A stretch of 21,482 nt of DNA from Sphingobacterium thalpophilum. GTDB taxonomy: Bacteria; Bacteroidota; Bacteroidia; Flavobacteriales; Flavobacteriaceae. Positions 1-7,232 of the stretch are shown here, piece by piece. The notes under the pieces were generated by a model. That model was not told where the DNA came from. It saw only the letters and a list, made by a program, of their open reading frames with translations, and did not search any database. The stretch's first letter is position 1; each line of letters opens with the position of its first letter. The translations under genes and the position numbers were made by a program. The DNA lies in the NCBI GenBank assembly GCA_943325255.2, contig CALPOS020000010.1, positions 1-21,482 on the forward strand, in the 5' to 3' direction.

Positions 1-267
1 ATTGAAAAATTGACCAAAAAATTTAGAGGAATGAGCAATTTTGATATTCTTAATTTGCAAGCAGAAACTGCCAAAAGGCATATTGAATTTGCCATCAGAA
101 ATCGCATTCCGAAAATAGTTTTTATCCACGGCGTTGGCGAAGGAATTCTAAAAGCCGAATTGGATTTTTTGTTAGGACGCTACGAGTCGATTTCATTTCG
201 TGACGCCAATTACCAAAAGTATGGTTTAGGAGCCACCGAAGTTTTTATCCGACAGAATTCAAAATAG
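1..267 (+). CDS. Smr-domain protein, C-terminal fragment (5' end outside window)
   Basis: The reading frame is open from the first base and ends at TAG 265-267, so only the last 88 residues are present; a TTG at position 10 is internal, not a start. The fragment matches the Smr domain found at the C-terminus of MutS2 and in stand-alone Smr proteins. It has a helical N-terminal part, then a hydrophobic strand followed by the HGxGxG loop (HGVGEG), and a late glycine in the YGLGATEV stretch. Smr domains bind or nick nucleic acid. In Bacteroidota this domain commonly ends DUF2027-type proteins, which would fit here, but the N-terminus is needed to tell that from MutS2. It converges on the next gene with only 5 nt between stop codons. 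Confidence 0.8.
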   Translation: MEKLTKKFRGMSNFDILNLQAETAKRHIEFAIRNRIPKIVFIHGVGEGILKAELDFLLGRYESISFRDANYQKYGLGATEVFIRQNSK

Positions 268-272
268 CATTT

Positions 273-1244
273 CTAATTTGTTGTTAGTAGGTTTCCTAAA
301 AGAATAGCATTGCCATAATAGAAGGTGTTATTTCCTTTTTGAAAAGTAACCGCTTTCACAACGATCGTGTGAAGAAAACTATTAGGTCCATTGGTGGTGG
401 TTGTTACTTCGATAATGCCGCTAACATTTGCAACGCCATCTTGCGCTACCCAAAGTTCACTTATTGGTTGAAAATTCGGGAAGCCAGCACAGAAATATTC
501 ATCATTATCAGCTACTGTAAGCGATGTGCTAAAAAGCAGATACAATAATTTATTTGTAGTAGAAGAGATTAATCCAGTTTTTGTAACACCTAAGTTATCG
601 GTTGCCAGTAAGCTAGTGTCAAAATTGTCAATTGCAATACCTTCTATTCCATTGGTTCGAGCATTGTAAAGCACATTGTTACTGCACAATCTTATATCAT
701 CTGGGTTAAAATCGAATGGGAGTACCGTTGTTGTAGTGCTATACTCCCCGAAAACAAAGCGCTCATAAATTTGAGTTCCTGACGGTTTTGAAAATACAAT
801 ATTCTTAAAAATAATATTATGAACAAAACGAGTAATTGCAGTAGCTCCCGTGGTTTCATTGGTCGTATAAACAGCAATGGTACTAATTTCAATGGTGCCA
901 GCGGTTGCTATCCATTCCTCTGTTGCGATAGGAGCAATAGGGCTTGGAGTCGAACAAATATTACCAGCACCCACTACACCGTCGTAAGCACGGTAAGTAA
1001 CACTCACATTGCCACCAATGGGAATCTCTAGTGGTGAATCAGCGGGTCTTATTTCATTTGGAAAAGCATTCAGTGAACTAGGTATTTTGATAAACAGGGC
1101 TTCATTGCCATTCAATTTGTATAGCGTTTCTCCACAAGTATTTGTTGTTACAGTAGCAAAGTCAATATTTTCAACTGTCAAATCACCATCATCACATCCG
1201 TTGAGTATTAATAAAAGGAAAAGTAAACCGAGAATATTTTTCAT
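273..1244 (-). CDS. Putative lipoprotein with two internal repeats, unknown function
   Basis: A 323-residue protein I do not recognise as a named family. The N-terminus MKNILGLLFLLLILNGC is a lipoprotein signal with the acylated Cys at residue 17. The acidic residues after it (DDGD) resemble lipoprotein export signals of Bacteroidota, so surface exposure is possible (inference). The mature part looks like two copies of one roughly 140-residue beta-rich module. Repeat 1 runs about 37-170 and repeat 2 about 187-323. Each has a starting Cys near LY (37/187), a second Cys (97/252), a Trp (EEWIA/ELWVA) and an FxH strand (FVHNIIF/FLHTIVV). I chose the ATG at 1244 over the in-frame ATG at 1253 because it starts directly with a classical signal peptide. 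An exact -7 motif lies upstream at 1262-1269. Confidence 0.8.
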   Translation of the reverse strand: MKNILGLLFLLLILNGCDDGDLTVENIDFATVTTNTCGETLYKLNGNEALFIKIPSSLNAFPNEIRPADSPLEIPIGGNVSVTYRAYDGVVGAGNICSTPSPIAPIATEEWIATAGTIEISTIAVYTTNETTGATAITRFVHNIIFKNIVFSKPSGTQIYERFVFGEYSTTTTVLPFDFNPDDIRLCSNNVLYNARTNGIEGIAIDNFDTSLLATDNLGVTKTGLISSTTNKLLYLLFSTSLTVADNDEYFCAGFPNFQPISELWVAQDGVANVSGIIEVTTTTNGPNSFLHTIVVKAVTFQKGNNTFYYGNAILLGNLLTTN

Positions 1245-1261
1245 GTGATGCATATTTTTGA

Positions 1262-1292
1262 CAAAAATAGGATTTTAATTGACAATCGGCAA
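1262..1292 (-). promoter_or_regulatory. Promoter of the two-repeat lipoprotein gene
   Basis: On the minus strand TATTTTTG (1269-1262) matches the Bacteroidota -7 consensus TAnnTTTG exactly. A TTG at 1292-1290, 20 nt further upstream, fits the -33 element. This is the best-spaced promoter in the window. Transcription would start roughly 10 nt before the start codon at 1244, giving a very short leader. Confidence 0.55.
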
Positions 1293-1325
1293 TCAAATCA
1301 ACGTCGATTAGAAATCGAAAATTCT

Positions 1326-1333
1326 TACCTTTG
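1326..1333 (+). promoter_or_regulatory. -7 element of the cysteine desulfurase gene
   Basis: TACCTTTG matches TAnnTTTG exactly and ends only 4 nt before the ATG at 1338. With the usual distance to the transcription start, the mRNA would begin at or within a few bases of the start codon, so it is leaderless or nearly so. No TTG is visible at the expected -33 distance. The position also argues that the upstream in-frame codons are not translated. Confidence 0.5.
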
Positions 1334-1337
1334 GCGC

Positions 1338-2462
1338 ATGAAAAAAGTATATCTGGATAACGCTGCGACTACTAAAATTTATCCTGAAGTAGTAGAAGAG
1401 ATGATGAAAGTATTGCAAGAAGATTTTGGCAATCCATCGTCCTCCCACAGTTTTGGTCGTCAAGCCAAAAGCGTTCTAGAGTTTTCAAGGAAATCAATTG
1501 CGAAATCACTCAACGCAACGTCTCAAGAAATTATCTTTACTTCCGGAGGAACCGAGTCTAACAATTGGATTTTACGCAATGCGGTTACCGTTTTAAAAGT
1601 GGAAAGAATCATATCAAGCAAGATCGAACATCATGCGGTATTGCATGTTTTGGAGGCGCTGAATGATGAATTTGATATTGCTGTTGATTATGTCAATATT
1701 TTGTCTAATGGTGAAATTGACGTCACCCATTTGGTGTCATTACTTTCCGATCCTAAGAAAACATTAGTTTCATTAATGCATGTTAATAATGAAATCGGAA
1801 CTGTTTTAGACCTAGATTTAGTGGGACGAATTTGCAAGCAGCATCAGGCTTATTTTCATTCGGATACGGTACAATCAATTGGTAAATTTCCATTTAATTT
1901 GCAAGAACTTCCCATTGATTTCTTAGTCGCTAGTGCCCATAAATTTCACGGTCCAAAAGGAATTGGTTTTGCTTTTATTAGAAAAGGCTTGCCAATTGCT
2001 CCGATGGTATTCGGTGGTGAACAAGAGAAGGGCGTACGACCTGGCACAGAATCGATTCATAATGTAGCGGGAATGGCAAAGGCTTTAGAACTTTCCCTTT
2101 CTGATTTAGAAATTCAAAAAACCTATATTAGTGACTTGAAAAGCTACTTGATTTTGCAGCTTGAATCGAGTTTCCCTGGTTTCAAAATTAATGGAAATCC
2201 ACAAGGATTTTACAACATCATCAACATCCAATTGCCATTTTCAGAAGACAAGACCGCTATGATTTTATTTCACTTGGATATGAAAGGGATTGCCGTATCG
2301 CGCGGTAGTGCTTGTCAATCAGGCAGTTCAAAAACCTCACATGTGTTGGCAGAAATACTTTCAAACAACGACACTACAAAACCATCTCTGAGAATTTCGC
2401 TGAGTAAATACAATACTACAGCCGAAATTGATTATCTGATTTCCGTGTTGAAAGAGCTCTAA
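1338..2462 (+). CDS. Cysteine desulfurase (class V aminotransferase, NifS/IscS type)
   Basis: A PLP enzyme that removes sulfur from L-cysteine as a protein persulfide, giving alanine; the sulfur goes to Fe-S clusters or tRNA thiolation. The 374-residue product begins with the family N-terminus YLDNAATT and carries GTESNN (71-76), the EHHAV motif (97-101), SDTVQ (175-179), the PLP lysine in SAHKFHGPKG (Lys202), RPGTES (234-239) and the sulfur-accepting Cys326 in SRGSACQSG. The open frame extends upstream to 1245, but the ATG at 1338 starts exactly at the conserved N-terminus and follows a promoter element by 4 nt. It ends after LISVLKEL, so it is somewhat shorter at the C-terminus than E. coli IscS, and no iscU or other Fe-S gene is adjacent. 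Housekeeping versus specialised role cannot be decided here. Confidence 0.92.
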   Translation: MKKVYLDNAATTKIYPEVVEEMMKVLQEDFGNPSSSHSFGRQAKSVLEFSRKSIAKSLNATSQEIIFTSGGTESNNWILRNAVTVLKVERIISSKIEHHAVLHVLEALNDEFDIAVDYVNILSNGEIDVTHLVSLLSDPKKTLVSLMHVNNEIGTVLDLDLVGRICKQHQAYFHSDTVQSIGKFPFNLQELPIDFLVASAHKFHGPKGIGFAFIRKGLPIAPMVFGGEQEKGVRPGTESIHNVAGMAKALELSLSDLEIQKTYISDLKSYLILQLESSFPGFKINGNPQGFYNIINIQLPFSEDKTAMILFHLDMKGIAVSRGSACQSGSSKTSHVLAEILSNNDTTKPSLRISLSKYNTTAEIDYLISVLKEL

Positions 2463-3433
2463 TTTTGATTCTTCTTTTTTGCTTTCTCTTGCTTTTTAAA
2501 ATACCCTTTGAAAAAGAAATTATGTTTTAGAGCTTCCAAATTTTCATTTAATCGGGAACTCGCTTGATTGATATTGGTCATCGTAGAATCTATATTCTTT
2601 ACTAGTTTCGGATCATTCGATAAGTAATTTATTGCGCCTTTACCGTCTTTCACATTGAGAATTGTGGCATTTAAATTTTCAACAACTTTGTTGATTTCCC
2701 GACTAGACTTTTCTAAATTGATTGTTATTGATTTTATCTTATTTGCAACTACAGTATCGCTCAGCACACCGACAACATTGTCTTTTTTGTTTAAATTGGT
2801 AATCAATTGATTTAGTTTGACTACAGATTCCGAAGTTCCTTGGCTTGTTATTTTTAGGTAACGCATCGTCTTCTTGAGGTCATTGGCCATGACCGTATCA
2901 TTAATCAATATGCCAACTGTGCCTTTGCCTTCCGTAATTTCTTTTGTTATCTTCAATAAGTCGGCAGTCAAAAGTGCTGCGTTTTGATTCGTGGTATTCA
3001 GCGTTGTTAACATATCATCACTTCGAATTCGATTAAAAGAGGTAATGACATCATTGGCTTCTACAAAATCTGCAACTCCTTTTCCGGGTACGATATTAAT
3101 AATCATGCTGCCAACCAGTCCATCCGAACCAATAGTCGCAATTGCATTTTTTTTGATGTTTTTAAAAATCGATTTGTCGATAATCATATCTACAATAATC
3201 GCGGTGTCATTAATCATAGAAATTTCTTGAACAGTCCCAACATTAATACCGGAATACCGAACATTATTTCCCAATTGCAGTCCGCCAACATTGGTAAAAA
3301 CAGCTTTCAAATGTTCTGTTTTACCAAACATTTGTTGTTTGTTGCCAATAAAATAAATCGCAAGTATGAAAATAAGGAGTCCAATAATGACAAATAAACC
3401 GAGCCGTATTTTTTGTGAAGTTGTTTTTTCCAT
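2459..3433 (-). CDS. mlaD: MlaD-like MCE-domain substrate-binding protein
   Basis: Last gene of an mlaE-mlaF-mlaD operon. The product (324 residues) is the membrane-anchored MCE protein that binds phospholipid in the periplasm and passes it to or from the inner-membrane ABC core. It has a short cytoplasmic start, one transmembrane helix (about 11-29), then the MCE domain (about 38-120) with VGGLQLGNNVRYSGINVG and IGSDGLVGSMIINIVPG. The remaining 200 residues are mostly helical and rich in Asn, Lys and Thr, as in MCE proteins that build a hexameric tube. The start lies 6 nt after the mlaF stop. At the 3' end its stop codon overlaps the stop of the convergent cysteine desulfurase gene by 4 nt. 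Confidence 0.9.
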   Translation of the reverse strand: MEKTTSQKIRLGLFVIIGLLIFILAIYFIGNKQQMFGKTEHLKAVFTNVGGLQLGNNVRYSGINVGTVQEISMINDTAIIVDMIIDKSIFKNIKKNAIATIGSDGLVGSMIINIVPGKGVADFVEANDVITSFNRIRSDDMLTTLNTTNQNAALLTADLLKITKEITEGKGTVGILINDTVMANDLKKTMRYLKITSQGTSESVVKLNQLITNLNKKDNVVGVLSDTVVANKIKSITINLEKSSREINKVVENLNATILNVKDGKGAINYLSNDPKLVKNIDSTMTNINQASSRLNENLEALKHNFFFKGYFKKQEKAKKKNQN

Positions 3434-3439
3434 TTTCTT

Positions 3440-4186
3440 TTATTTAAAAAATGCTTGAATTTTAGGATCATTAGACGCAGATAATTCCTCAAAAGTGCCT
3501 TCCGCATAATTTATATTATCCACCAAAAGAATCATTCGATTCGAAATAACACGCGCACAGTCAACATCATGAGTAATAATTATGGATGACGTATTGTATT
3601 TTTTTTGAATACTCATCATCAAAAGTATGATTTCTTTTGAAGTAATTGGATCTAAACCCGTAGTGGGTTCGTCGTATAAAATAATTTTGGGTTGCAATAT
3701 TAAAGTTCGAGCTAGCGCAATCCGCCTTTTCATTCCTCCGGAAAGTTCACTCGGCATCAAATCAATGGTGTGCGCTAAGCCAACATTTTCAAGCGCTTCC
3801 ATGACCATTGGTGTGGTGTCTTGGATGATACCAAATTTTTTGGTATGTCTTCTCAGCGGAAATTCTAAATTTTCTCTAACAGACATCGAGTCATAGAGTG
3901 CGCTTCCTTGAAAAAGAAACCCAATTTCTGTTCTCAATTCATCGAGTTCGTCCTGCTCCAATTCGTTAATCACTTTCCCCATCACTTCGATGGTTCCGCT
4001 ATCAGGTTCTTCAAGACCCACCAAACACTTGATCATCACCGATTTTCCGGAGCCGGATTTTCCCATGATCACCAAGTTTTCTCCTTCGTATAGCTGCATA
4101 TTAAATCCTGCTAAAACATGATTGTCTCCGTAACTTTTTTTCAAGCTACGAATGTCAATGATGAGCTTTGTTTTTTGATTTAACAT
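3440..4186 (-). CDS. mlaF: MlaF-like ABC transporter ATP-binding subunit
   Basis: ATPase that powers the Mla lipid transporter with MlaE. The 248-residue protein has Walker A GKSGSGKS (42-49), the Q-loop in FLFQGSALYD, the signature LSGGMKRR (148-155), Walker B IILYDEP with the D-loop TTGLD, and the switch His in ITHD. LSGGMKRR in place of LSGGQ is typical of the MCE/Mla ATPase branch. A GTG at 4189 overlapping the mlaE stop is possible, but the ATG at 4186, 2 nt after the mlaE TAG, is the simpler start. Either way translation is tightly coupled to mlaE. Confidence 0.93.
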   Translation of the reverse strand: MLNQKTKLIIDIRSLKKSYGDNHVLAGFNMQLYEGENLVIMGKSGSGKSVMIKCLVGLEEPDSGTIEVMGKVINELEQDELDELRTEIGFLFQGSALYDSMSVRENLEFPLRRHTKKFGIIQDTTPMVMEALENVGLAHTIDLMPSELSGGMKRRIALARTLILQPKIILYDEPTTGLDPITSKEIILLMMSIQKKYNTSSIIITHDVDCARVISNRMILLVDNINYAEGTFEELSASNDPKIQAFFK

Positions 4187-4188
4187 CA

Positions 4189-4968
4189 CTAATTATAAAA
4201 AATATTTGAAATAAAAACAGCAATAAAGTCGATAATAAAGAGCAACATTGAACTAAAAACAACTGCGGAGTTTGCTGCCAATCCTACACCAGCGGTTCCT
4301 TTTTTGCAATTGTAACCTTTAAAACAGCCGACCATCCCAATAGCAAAACCAAAGAAAAATGTTTTTAGCGTGGATGGAATTACATCACTAAATTCTAAAT
4401 GATTGAAAACTTGCGTGAAGTAGAGTAGTAGCGATACATTTCCTTTTATATTTTCTACGATGTAGGAGCCATAGATTGCTATGATATCGCCAAAAAACAC
4501 TAAAATAGGTAACATAAAAGTTGTGGCAAGAACTCGAGTTACCACCAGATACTTAAATGGATTTGTTCCAGAAACTTCCATAGCATCAATTTGCTCGGTC
4601 ACCCGCATTGAACCTAGTTCAGCTCCAATGCCAGAACCAATGCGTCCCGCGCAAATTAGCGCCGTGATTATTGGTCCAATTTCTCTAATAATAGATACGC
4701 TGACCATCGCGGGAATCCATGAGGCGGCGCCAAATTGTTCTAAAGTAGGACGAGATTGTAGTGTAAAAACGAGGCCAATGATAAAACCGGTAGTGGCTAC
4801 AAGAAACAGAGAACGATTGCCCATGTAAAAACACTGACGCAAAAATTCTTTAAATTCAAATGGAGGTTTCACAGTCTCTCTGAAAAATCGGAGCGTGAAA
4901 TAGGAAAGTTCTCCAATTTCAATCAAAAACAGTTGGATGGATTCGTAGATTTTATTGAGGCCATTCAT
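4189..4968 (-). CDS. mlaE: MlaE-like ABC transporter permease
   Basis: First gene of the Mla operon; the membrane core through which lipids pass between the inner membrane and the MCE protein. The 259-residue protein has an amphipathic N-terminus and about five transmembrane segments. It carries the MlaE family signature between helices: GAELGSMRVTEQIDAMEVSG (about 134-153), followed by NPFKYLVVTRVLA. The later FFFGFAIGMVGCFKGYNCKKG segment is also characteristic. Upstream lies an exact -7 motif at 5003-5010. Bacteroidota usually lack the full E. coli mlaFEDCB order; here no mlaC or mlaB follows, and the operon ends at mlaD. Confidence 0.93.
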   Translation of the reverse strand: MNGLNKIYESIQLFLIEIGELSYFTLRFFRETVKPPFEFKEFLRQCFYMGNRSLFLVATTGFIIGLVFTLQSRPTLEQFGAASWIPAMVSVSIIREIGPIITALICAGRIGSGIGAELGSMRVTEQIDAMEVSGTNPFKYLVVTRVLATTFMLPILVFFGDIIAIYGSYIVENIKGNVSLLLYFTQVFNHLEFSDVIPSTLKTFFFGFAIGMVGCFKGYNCKKGTAGVGLAANSAVVFSSMLLFIIDFIAVFISNIFYN

Positions 4969-5002
4969 ATTTTGTACTTTTGATTTGGAAAGTTGTCCAA
5001 CT

Positions 5003-5010
5003 CAAATGTA
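5003..5010 (-). promoter_or_regulatory. -7 element of the mlaEFD operon
   Basis: The minus strand reads TACATTTG, an exact TAnnTTTG match about 35 nt before the mlaE start at 4968, which would leave a leader of roughly 30 nt. I see no TTG at the expected -33 distance. Confidence 0.45.
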
Positions 5011-5044
5011 CAATTTTTAAGTAGATTCAGTATTTTGTTTAAAT

Positions 5045-5081
5045 AAAAAAAATCCAAATTATCAGAAGACAAGATGGATTT
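5045..5081 (-). terminator. Intrinsic terminator after the SnoaL-like lipoprotein gene
   Basis: Read on the minus strand, AAATCCA (5081-5075) pairs with TGGATTT (5056-5050) around an 18-nt loop. The stem runs into an uninterrupted T tract (5052-5045 complement). It lies 24 nt beyond the stop at 5105, the expected place for a Rho-independent terminator. Confidence 0.55.
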
Positions 5082-5104
5082 ATTTAATAGTTAGGATTTT
5101 AATA

Positions 5105-5593
5105 CTACTTAACTGGTGCTGGTGGCATATCAGAATTATAGCAATCACGGTGCAATTTCCAAACGCCCTCTTCTTTCTTATAAATTTCTAACGATTTACC
5201 TGTATCTACTGTTTTGCCACTTGAATCTAAAAAAGACCAGCTGTTTTCGGCGGCAAGCATATTTTCGTCGCCCCAGACTTCAACGGTTTTGATCATAATG
5301 TGCATCATTGGTCCTTTCATCCACATTCCAAATAGTTTTTGAATGTTGGCTCGGCCTTCCACAGTTTTGGCGTTTGGTTGCATGAACTTAGCATCGGTGG
5401 TATAACAATTAGCTAAACCCAACGAGTCTTTCGAGTTTAACGCCTCTATAAAAACTTTTGCTCTTGCTTCTACTTCTGTTTTTGCAGTAGTGGCATCGAA
5501 TGTCGGTGCAGTTACCTCAGGTTCTTTTTTGCAACTCGTTGTCAAAACAAAACTTACAACAACAAGTACGACTAGTAAGATTCTTTTTTTCAT
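5105..5593 (-). CDS. SnoaL/DUF4440-like lipoprotein
   Basis: A 162-residue protein with a lipoprotein signal (MKKRILLVVLVVVSFVLTTSC, acylated Cys21) followed by a Lys/Glu-rich linker. It then has one NTF2-like fold domain of the SnoaL/DUF4440 type (about 38-155). Visible landmarks are the first helix with FIEALNSKDS, the YTTDAKFMQPN turn, EGRANIQKLF, and the last strands ending in GVWKLHRDCYNSDM. Domains of this type bind small hydrophobic ligands or act as unspecialised hydrolase/isomerase folds, so the substrate is unknown. It is a single-gene unit between its own terminator and the terminator of lpdA. Upstream, TAACTTTA is one base off the -7 consensus, with an odd-centred palindrome at 5638-5652. 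Confidence 0.75.
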   Translation of the reverse strand: MKKRILLVVLVVVSFVLTTSCKKEPEVTAPTFDATTAKTEVEARAKVFIEALNSKDSLGLANCYTTDAKFMQPNAKTVEGRANIQKLFGMWMKGPMMHIMIKTVEVWGDENMLAAENSWSFLDSSGKTVDTGKSLEIYKKEEGVWKLHRDCYNSDMPPAPVK

Positions 5594-5637
5594 GATTAAA
5601 ATGATTTAGTTAGAATTAATATAATAAAGTTATATAT

Positions 5638-5652
5638 AATTGATAATCAATT
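5638..5652. promoter_or_regulatory. Perfect inverted repeat upstream of the SnoaL-like gene
   Basis: AATTGAT-A-ATCAATT is a perfect palindrome around a single central base, about 45 nt before the start at 5593 and near the putative -33/-7 region. It could be an operator for a dimeric repressor. The surroundings are very AT-rich, so chance is a real alternative. Confidence 0.2.
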
Positions 5653-5680
5653 GTTATAGCTTTAAATTTATTATTAACAA

Positions 5681-5712
5681 AAAATCCGTTCTGCTTTCAC
5701 AAAACGGATTTT
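5681..5712 (-). terminator. Intrinsic terminator of lpdA
   Basis: A perfect 10-bp stem, AAAATCCGTT (5681-5690) with AACGGATTTT (5703-5712), around a 12-nt loop, 21 nt beyond the lpdA stop. On the minus strand the stem ends in TTTT followed by TTGTTAATAA, consistent with a Rho-independent terminator. Confidence 0.7.
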
Positions 5713-5733
5713 ATTTAAAACACTAAAATTGTA

Positions 5734-7122
5734 TTACAAATGAATCACTTCACCATAAGCATCAGCGACCGCTTCCATCACCGCTTCACTCATCGTTGGG
5801 TGCGGGTGAATTGCTTTTAAAATATCATGGCCTGTTGTTTCTAGTTTACGCGCTACAACCGCTTCGGCAATCATATCGGTAACGCCAGCACCTATCATGT
5901 GACATCCCAACCATTCGCCGTATTTCGCATCAAAAATCACTTTTACAAATCCATCTGGCGTTCCAGCTGCTTTTGCTTTTCCTGACGCTGTGAACGGAAA
6001 TTTACCAATTTTCAAATCGTATCCTTTTTCACGAGCTTGTTTTTCTGTCAATCCAACAGAGGCAATTTCTGGTGTAGCATACGTACAACCAGGAACGTTG
6101 CCGTAGTCAATTGGATGCACATGCATACCCGCAATTTTCTCCACACAATTGATGCCTTCTGCTGATGCAACGTGCGCCAATGCTTGTCCTGGAGTTACGT
6201 CTCCAATCGCATAATATCCTGGAATATTAGTTTGATTGTAGGCGTTCACCAAAATTTTATCTTTATCAACGGCAATACCGCATTCTTCCAAACCAATGTT
6301 TTCGATATTGGTTTTAATTCCAACCGCTGAAAGTAAAATTTCTGCTTCTAAAGTTTCTTCTCCTTTGGCAGTTTTAACGGTGGCTTTTACACCAGCACTC
6401 GATGTGTCGATTTTTTCTACTGAGGAAGAAGTCATGATTTTTACACCGGCTTTCTTCATCGAACGTTCCATTTGTTTTGAGATATCTTCGTCTTCAACCG
6501 GAACAATGTTTGGCATAAATTCGACTATAGTAACCTCAGTTCCCATGGCATTGTAAAAGTGAGCAAACTCAACACCAATTGCTCCAGAACCCACGATGAT
6601 CATCGATTTTGGTTGCGTTGGTAACGTCATCGCCTGACGATAACCTATTACTTTCTTACCATCTTGTGGCAAATTTGGTAACTCACGGGAACGCGCGCCT
6701 GTCGCGATAATGATATGATCCGCCGAATATTCAGTTACTTTTCCATCTGCTGCGGTGACGTCCACTTTTTTGCCCGGTTTGATTTTTCCGAATCCTTCAA
6801 TCACATCGATTTTATTTTTCTTCATCAAGAACTGAACGCCTTTGCTCATTCCGTCGGCAACGCCACGGCTTCTAGCAACAACCGCATTAAAGTCTTTGTC
6901 GAATGAAGAAATCGTCAAACCGTAATCAGAGGCGTGTTTTAGGTAATCAAAAACTTGAGCAGATTTCAGCAATGCTTTCGTTGGAATACAACCCCAATTC
7001 AGACATACGCCACCCAAACTTTCTTTTTCAATTACGGCTACTTTAAAGCCCAATTGCGAGGCACGAATCGCAGTAACATAACCGCCTGGACCACTTCCTA
7101 AAACTATAATATCGTATTTCAT
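5734..7122 (-). CDS. lpdA: Dihydrolipoamide dehydrogenase (E3)
   Basis: Flavoprotein that reoxidises dihydrolipoamide with NAD+ in the pyruvate, 2-oxoglutarate or branched-chain dehydrogenase complexes. The 462-residue length is normal for the family. It shows the FAD-binding GSGPGGYVTA (9-18), the redox disulfide in GGVCLNWGCIPTKAL (Cys40 and Cys45), the NAD-binding GSGAIGVEFA fold near 180, the second FAD motif YYAIGDVTPG, and the C-terminal catalytic pair His441-Glu446 in HPTMSEAV. No E1 or E2 gene is adjacent, so it is a stand-alone gene probably shared by several complexes. Upstream on the minus strand TATTTTCG, one base off TAnnTTTG and about 40-45 nt before the start, is a possible -7 element. 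A strong terminator follows. Confidence 0.96.
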   Translation of the reverse strand: MKYDIIVLGSGPGGYVTAIRASQLGFKVAVIEKESLGGVCLNWGCIPTKALLKSAQVFDYLKHASDYGLTISSFDKDFNAVVARSRGVADGMSKGVQFLMKKNKIDVIEGFGKIKPGKKVDVTAADGKVTEYSADHIIIATGARSRELPNLPQDGKKVIGYRQAMTLPTQPKSMIIVGSGAIGVEFAHFYNAMGTEVTIVEFMPNIVPVEDEDISKQMERSMKKAGVKIMTSSSVEKIDTSSAGVKATVKTAKGEETLEAEILLSAVGIKTNIENIGLEECGIAVDKDKILVNAYNQTNIPGYYAIGDVTPGQALAHVASAEGINCVEKIAGMHVHPIDYGNVPGCTYATPEIASVGLTEKQAREKGYDLKIGKFPFTASGKAKAAGTPDGFVKVIFDAKYGEWLGCHMIGAGVTDMIAEAVVARKLETTGHDILKAIHPHPTMSEAVMEAVADAYGEVIHL

Positions 7123-7232
7123 TATGTATTGTTTTTAGTGACTTAACTTTTTTTAAAATATGGTGCGAAAATAAGCAATATTTATCGAATTCAGAATGAT
7201 CGAATATCAATTTTAGGCAACTACTTTTCTTT

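Noticed and set aside
480..484. LSSGQ in place of LSGGQ in the ABC exporter (protein residues 480-484) as a sign of an inactive ATPase
   Set aside because: The other nucleotide-binding motifs are intact and this Gly-to-Ser variant occurs in working exporters.
1245..1337. N-terminal extension of the cysteine desulfurase frame
   Set aside because: The extension has no family similarity and overlaps both divergent promoters. The ATG at 1338 begins at the conserved YLDNAATT region and follows a -7 element.
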